Part shown: positions 15,967-18,848 of the stretch, one piece after another
Layout: every line of letters starts with the position of its first letter
Numbering within the stretch: position 1 is the stretch's first letter
Source of the DNA: Rodentolepis nana
Lineage: Eukaryota > Platyhelminthes > Cestoda > Cyclophyllidea > Hymenolepididae
DNA: 18,848 nucleotides
Reading direction: 5' to 3'
Assembly: GCA_900617975.1 (NCBI GenBank)
Contig: UZAE01013828.1
Coordinates: 1 to 18,848, forward strand
Program-made: the position numbers and the translations under genes
Notes under the pieces: generated by a model
Told to the model about the DNA's origin: nothing
Database searches by the model: none
What the model saw: only the letters and a program-made list of their open reading frames with translations

Positions 15967-16441
15967 AATATATTAAGGCGTTTATTCATCACTTCACCTA
16001 GTTAGATGAACGTATATAAAACTTTTGTAGTATATATGACTAGTCGCCAGGGCCCCCAATCCCACCAATTCATGAGAAGCATCTAGCCTTACTTAAACTG
16101 TGCAGGCCTTTGATTAATTTCAACTAAAATGTTGCCTGAATTTACCTCAACAAAGATAAAAGTGGCTCTCAATATTAACCGATTTTTAATTGGTAAAAAG
16201 AGTTTAAATGAATAAAGCCTTATTAATAAGCTACAGACCATCGTGGAAAAGGGAGATTAAGAAAACAGAAAGCCCTTTAAAATAGAAAAGATCACCCAGA
16301 AAAACCCCTGTCTTTCAATTCACTTTATTTCGTTAGTGTTACAAATACAGTAAAACGAATTTTTCTCGTTTTGAATCATTTCGCTAATCAACGTGCGCTT
16401 AGTTTGAATTTACCCCCCAAAATACTTTTACGTTACATAGT

Positions 16442-16690
16442 ATGGGCAATGCAGTAAAAGTCAAATGGAGCTTATTTTCCGATCCTCTAAGAAGAACGTC
16501 TCACAGTCGTCAGAAGGTGGAAAGTGAAAGAAAATTCAAATTGATACTTTCAAAAATACCCGCAACATATTCGAAAGCTAAAAGTTTTGTTAGTTTAACA
16601 AGTACAGTTCATGAATATGTACAATCGCTCTGCTTTTATGAGAATATGTTTATTCTAAACTCGTTTCACATGAAGTTGGACAGGATTTAA
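16442..16690 (+). CDS. unrecognised 82-residue ORF, probably fortuitous
   Basis: ATG start (MGNAVKVKWSLF...) to TAA, lysine- and serine-rich, with no signal peptide, membrane segment or known motif. It is listed because it is one of the few longer ATG-started frames lying entirely in unique sequence. There is no neighbouring exon or promoter to support it, and ORFs of this length are expected by chance in a window of this size. Confidence 0.1.
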   Translation: MGNAVKVKWSLFSDPLRRTSHSRQKVESERKFKLILSKIPATYSKAKSFVSLTSTVHEYVQSLCFYENMFILNSFHMKLDRI

Positions 16691-18323
16691 ATTATCATTA
16701 TTTTTATTAAAATGGAGTGGGTGATTGTTGGTCTTTGCATTTAAATTTTCAAAAATTTTGTCTGTTTTGTTGGCATTATCTTAATATTTTATCAACTTGT
16801 CAAACACATTCGATCTGAATTCACTTGTTCTCAAAAGTACCATGATATAAAAAATGGTAATATTTGAAAAATTGAGGAAAAATATGTTTCGCAAATATAA
16901 TTCCCTTAAAGTTATGATTAGTCGAATGACAAAATAAGTATTTCAATTATTATTCTAATGATCAGAAATGAAAAATGGTGATATTGGCAATTGAAGTGAC
17001 AACTTGGGACACATATGATGATCAAATATTTCGGAAAATCAATACAATCGCTCCACGAATATGACCAAAAATTGAAATTACCTTTTATTTAGCTATGGTA
17101 CAAAAATTTAACAAGTATCTCTTATTTTTGCTCTCCAATTAAATGTATGTTTATTTAAGTAAATATGAGTTTAAAAAAGGCATTTTAAAAGTGGACCTTC
17201 TAACAAATCATTTCGAATCAACTTTATGCGCGATTACTTTGATACAATTCTTGCACAAATATCGGCACGAAGTCATTCATCTTGAGGTGGCGATTTGAAA
17301 GGATAGAGTTTAAGTGCATCAATTCATTGTGATAATGCTATTTTTTGCCGAATTTAGCCGTAAATTTAGCATTAAGTCATTGATTCGAGAATATTGGCAC
17401 TTTCAAGTTGCTGAAGGCGAATTTCTGTTAAAAATGATAACCAAATACTGCTCATATTAGCACAAAAATGTCTATTAAATAAGATGCTTCTAATGAGGTA
17501 GAATTTTAAGGTAACCAACAGCACATTAACAGGGGTGATAGGGAAAGCCAAGTTGTTTAAAATTTGAAATCACCTGTTTAAGTGCTAGTCTAGTTTCAGT
17601 AGTGATTACCCAGACATTCAATTTAGCTTGATTTATGCAACGAATCAAGGGGTTTGCTCGGTGAGATTGAAGTCATTTATCACTGTCGCTTTGGCTTGCG
17701 GAGTAATTGATGACACTAAGTGCTCAAATCTTTAATTTGAGCAATCCAGGTATCCATTCCATTGGTGAACCCTTTCTCCCAACTTTTTATACATGTCAAA
17801 ATATTACAAAGTTGAGTGGCAGCATTTTGTGTGGAAGTTACGTCTCATCAATAATCCTTTTGTTTTAATTTTAACCAGTAGCTTTTTATGCTTCTTTGTG
17901 AGGATGAAATACCACATCTAAGGGCACTAAATGATTTTGAGCTCCATTGAATCTCCTTTTTTTTCTTGTTTTAATGAATTTCCAAACAAAAGTAACTATT
18001 ATTTGGACCAATGTAGTTATTAAGCAAATGAAATGGTTAGTCTCTCTATTCGACTTCATTTGAAGCTAAACACTCCCGCAATTCCAACCCCCTCACCCCC
18101 CCCCCCTTTTAAGCGTCGTAATACACCAACTTTCAATTTCACGTCACCCGTAGCAAAGTAAGCTCATAGTATTGGAAGGCCTCTAAGCTTGGATATAAAT
18201 CAACTGACCGAGAGAAGGAAGCCGAGAAGAATTTTGGGTCCAAGTTGGAACTACAAAAGACTCTGGTCTCGTTTTGGTTATGTATTGGCAATATTTCATA
18301 AATGGGGATCTTTTAAAGTGCTG

Positions 18324-18345
18324 TGACCTTAGATGACGAAGGTCA
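18324..18345. promoter_or_regulatory. everted-repeat nuclear-receptor site candidate (ER8)
   Basis: TGACCTT (18324-18330) and AAGGTCA (18339-18345) are perfect inverted copies separated by eight bases, giving two full AGGTCA half-sites in the everted ER8 layout known for RAR-RXR. No gene is visible nearby. Confidence 0.25.
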
Positions 18346-18620
18346 ACTCTCAAATATCAAACCCACGTCAAGTTGTAAGGATTGTAGCAGGTAATAAACA
18401 AACGGGTTCTTGATTAAACATTATCATTCCTCTTGGAAGTTCAATAAGCTGAAGACAAGTTCAATTAAGGCCTATGACATTTCTACGGCATAGATTCCTC
18501 CCTCCCCCCATCTCCCCAAGTTAGTTATGATAGACTCAAAGGAGAAAGAGTAGAGGGTATCACATGAGGAGAGCTTTCTACAAAATGAATTATTAAGGCC
18601 ATAGTGTATTAATATTATTT

Positions 18621-18848
18621 GTTTCAAATGGCAGGCGTTTTGATAGTTATCATTAGCCCCTTAGCTGACTTCAGGCTTCACAGAGGGAAGATTCATCAAA
18701 GTAGAATAAAGTCGAGGGGTGGGGAACAGAAGAGCGAGGCAGACAGACACAAAGGCGGAGAAAAAGGTAAGACGAGTACTGTGAAAGGGGTCGAATATGA
18801 CAAGCAGTTGGGCCACGGTAGTTTGAAGTCAGAAGTCAACTGCCGGTT
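18621..18848 (-). mobile_element. SINE-like repeat, cut by window end
   Basis: Tail, palindrome TGATAGTTATCA and body are present as far as AGAAGTCAACTGCCGG, where the window ends. About 20 bases after AGAAGAG that are present in other copies are missing, giving AGAGCGAGGCAGACAGAC. This may mark a subfamily shared with the copy at 6052. Minus-strand TTCGACCCC (18787-18795) is the family's best match to a Pol III B box. Confidence 0.7.

Larger units (their letters stand above)
15979..18620. other. unique AT-rich sequence, no convincing gene
   Basis: More than 2.6 kb without repeats or recognised genes. It includes one ATG-started ORF (16442-16690), an 11-C run at 18096-18106 and an everted nuclear-receptor-type site at 18324-18345. 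Confidence 0.4.

Noticed and set aside
16442..16690. N-myristoylation signal from the MGN start
   Set aside because: Position 6 is not Ser/Thr and there is no other support that the ORF is expressed.

Overview
The window looks like non-coding DNA from an animal nuclear genome, most likely an arthropod. By eye it is about two-thirds A+T. It has no operon-like gene packing and no convincing complete host gene. Its only clear protein homology is to the C-terminal part of a non-LTR retrotransposon (RNase H plus a Cys/His knuckle) of a kind common in arthropods. A spider or other chelicerate is my impression from the style of the LINE protein, but the sequence does not prove it.

The dominant content is a dispersed repeat of about 320 bp, seen at 311-636, 2211-2532, 2631-2914, 4209-4463, 6052-6244, 8655-8879, 9212-9404, 11709-11939, 11941-12170, 13434-13742, 15673-15966 and 18621-18848. 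I read it as a SINE, mostly on the minus strand. Five insertions share a 5' end beginning GGGGTG. Two have imperfect 12-bp target-site duplications. The 3' end is a (TAAA)n-type tail preceded by a short palindromic hairpin and GCCTGCCATTTG. The same hairpin and tail end two of the three LINE fragments (3521-3655 and 4505-5027; the third, 6412-6540, is cut off before its 3' end). This gives a matched LINE/SINE pair in which the short element appears to borrow the LINE's 3' recognition signal. The 5' domain is an 8-bp inverted repeat enclosing a perfect 5-bp hairpin, and its antisense strand carries consensus 5' splice sites.

The second theme is assembly structure. Four single N characters (2630, 6411, 8880, 11940) are contig joins, each at or beside a repeat. 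Around them sequence is duplicated: 2341-2629 recurs in 2644-3011 with a 39-bp unit expanded from one to three copies; 5721-6410 recurs exactly at 8881-9570; 11725-11939 recurs exactly at 13434-13648. The block 6412-8879 is therefore probably misplaced, and several apparent duplications are probably unmerged contig ends.

The only possible host coding sequence of note is a 74-codon ORF at 5826-6050 (again at 8986-9210). Its hydrophobic pattern resembles helices 2-4 of a death domain, it lies 58 bases downstream of an arthropod initiator-like motif, and it ends at a repeat insertion. The long unique stretches (637-2198, 3012-3520, 3656-4208, 5028-5720, 6541-8654, 9573-11708, 12171-13433, 13743-15660, 15979-18620) hold no recognisable gene. 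They do contain scattered motif-level candidates: nuclear-receptor sites, a heat-shock element, tandem E-boxes, a CpG-rich palindrome cluster and a nested hairpin.
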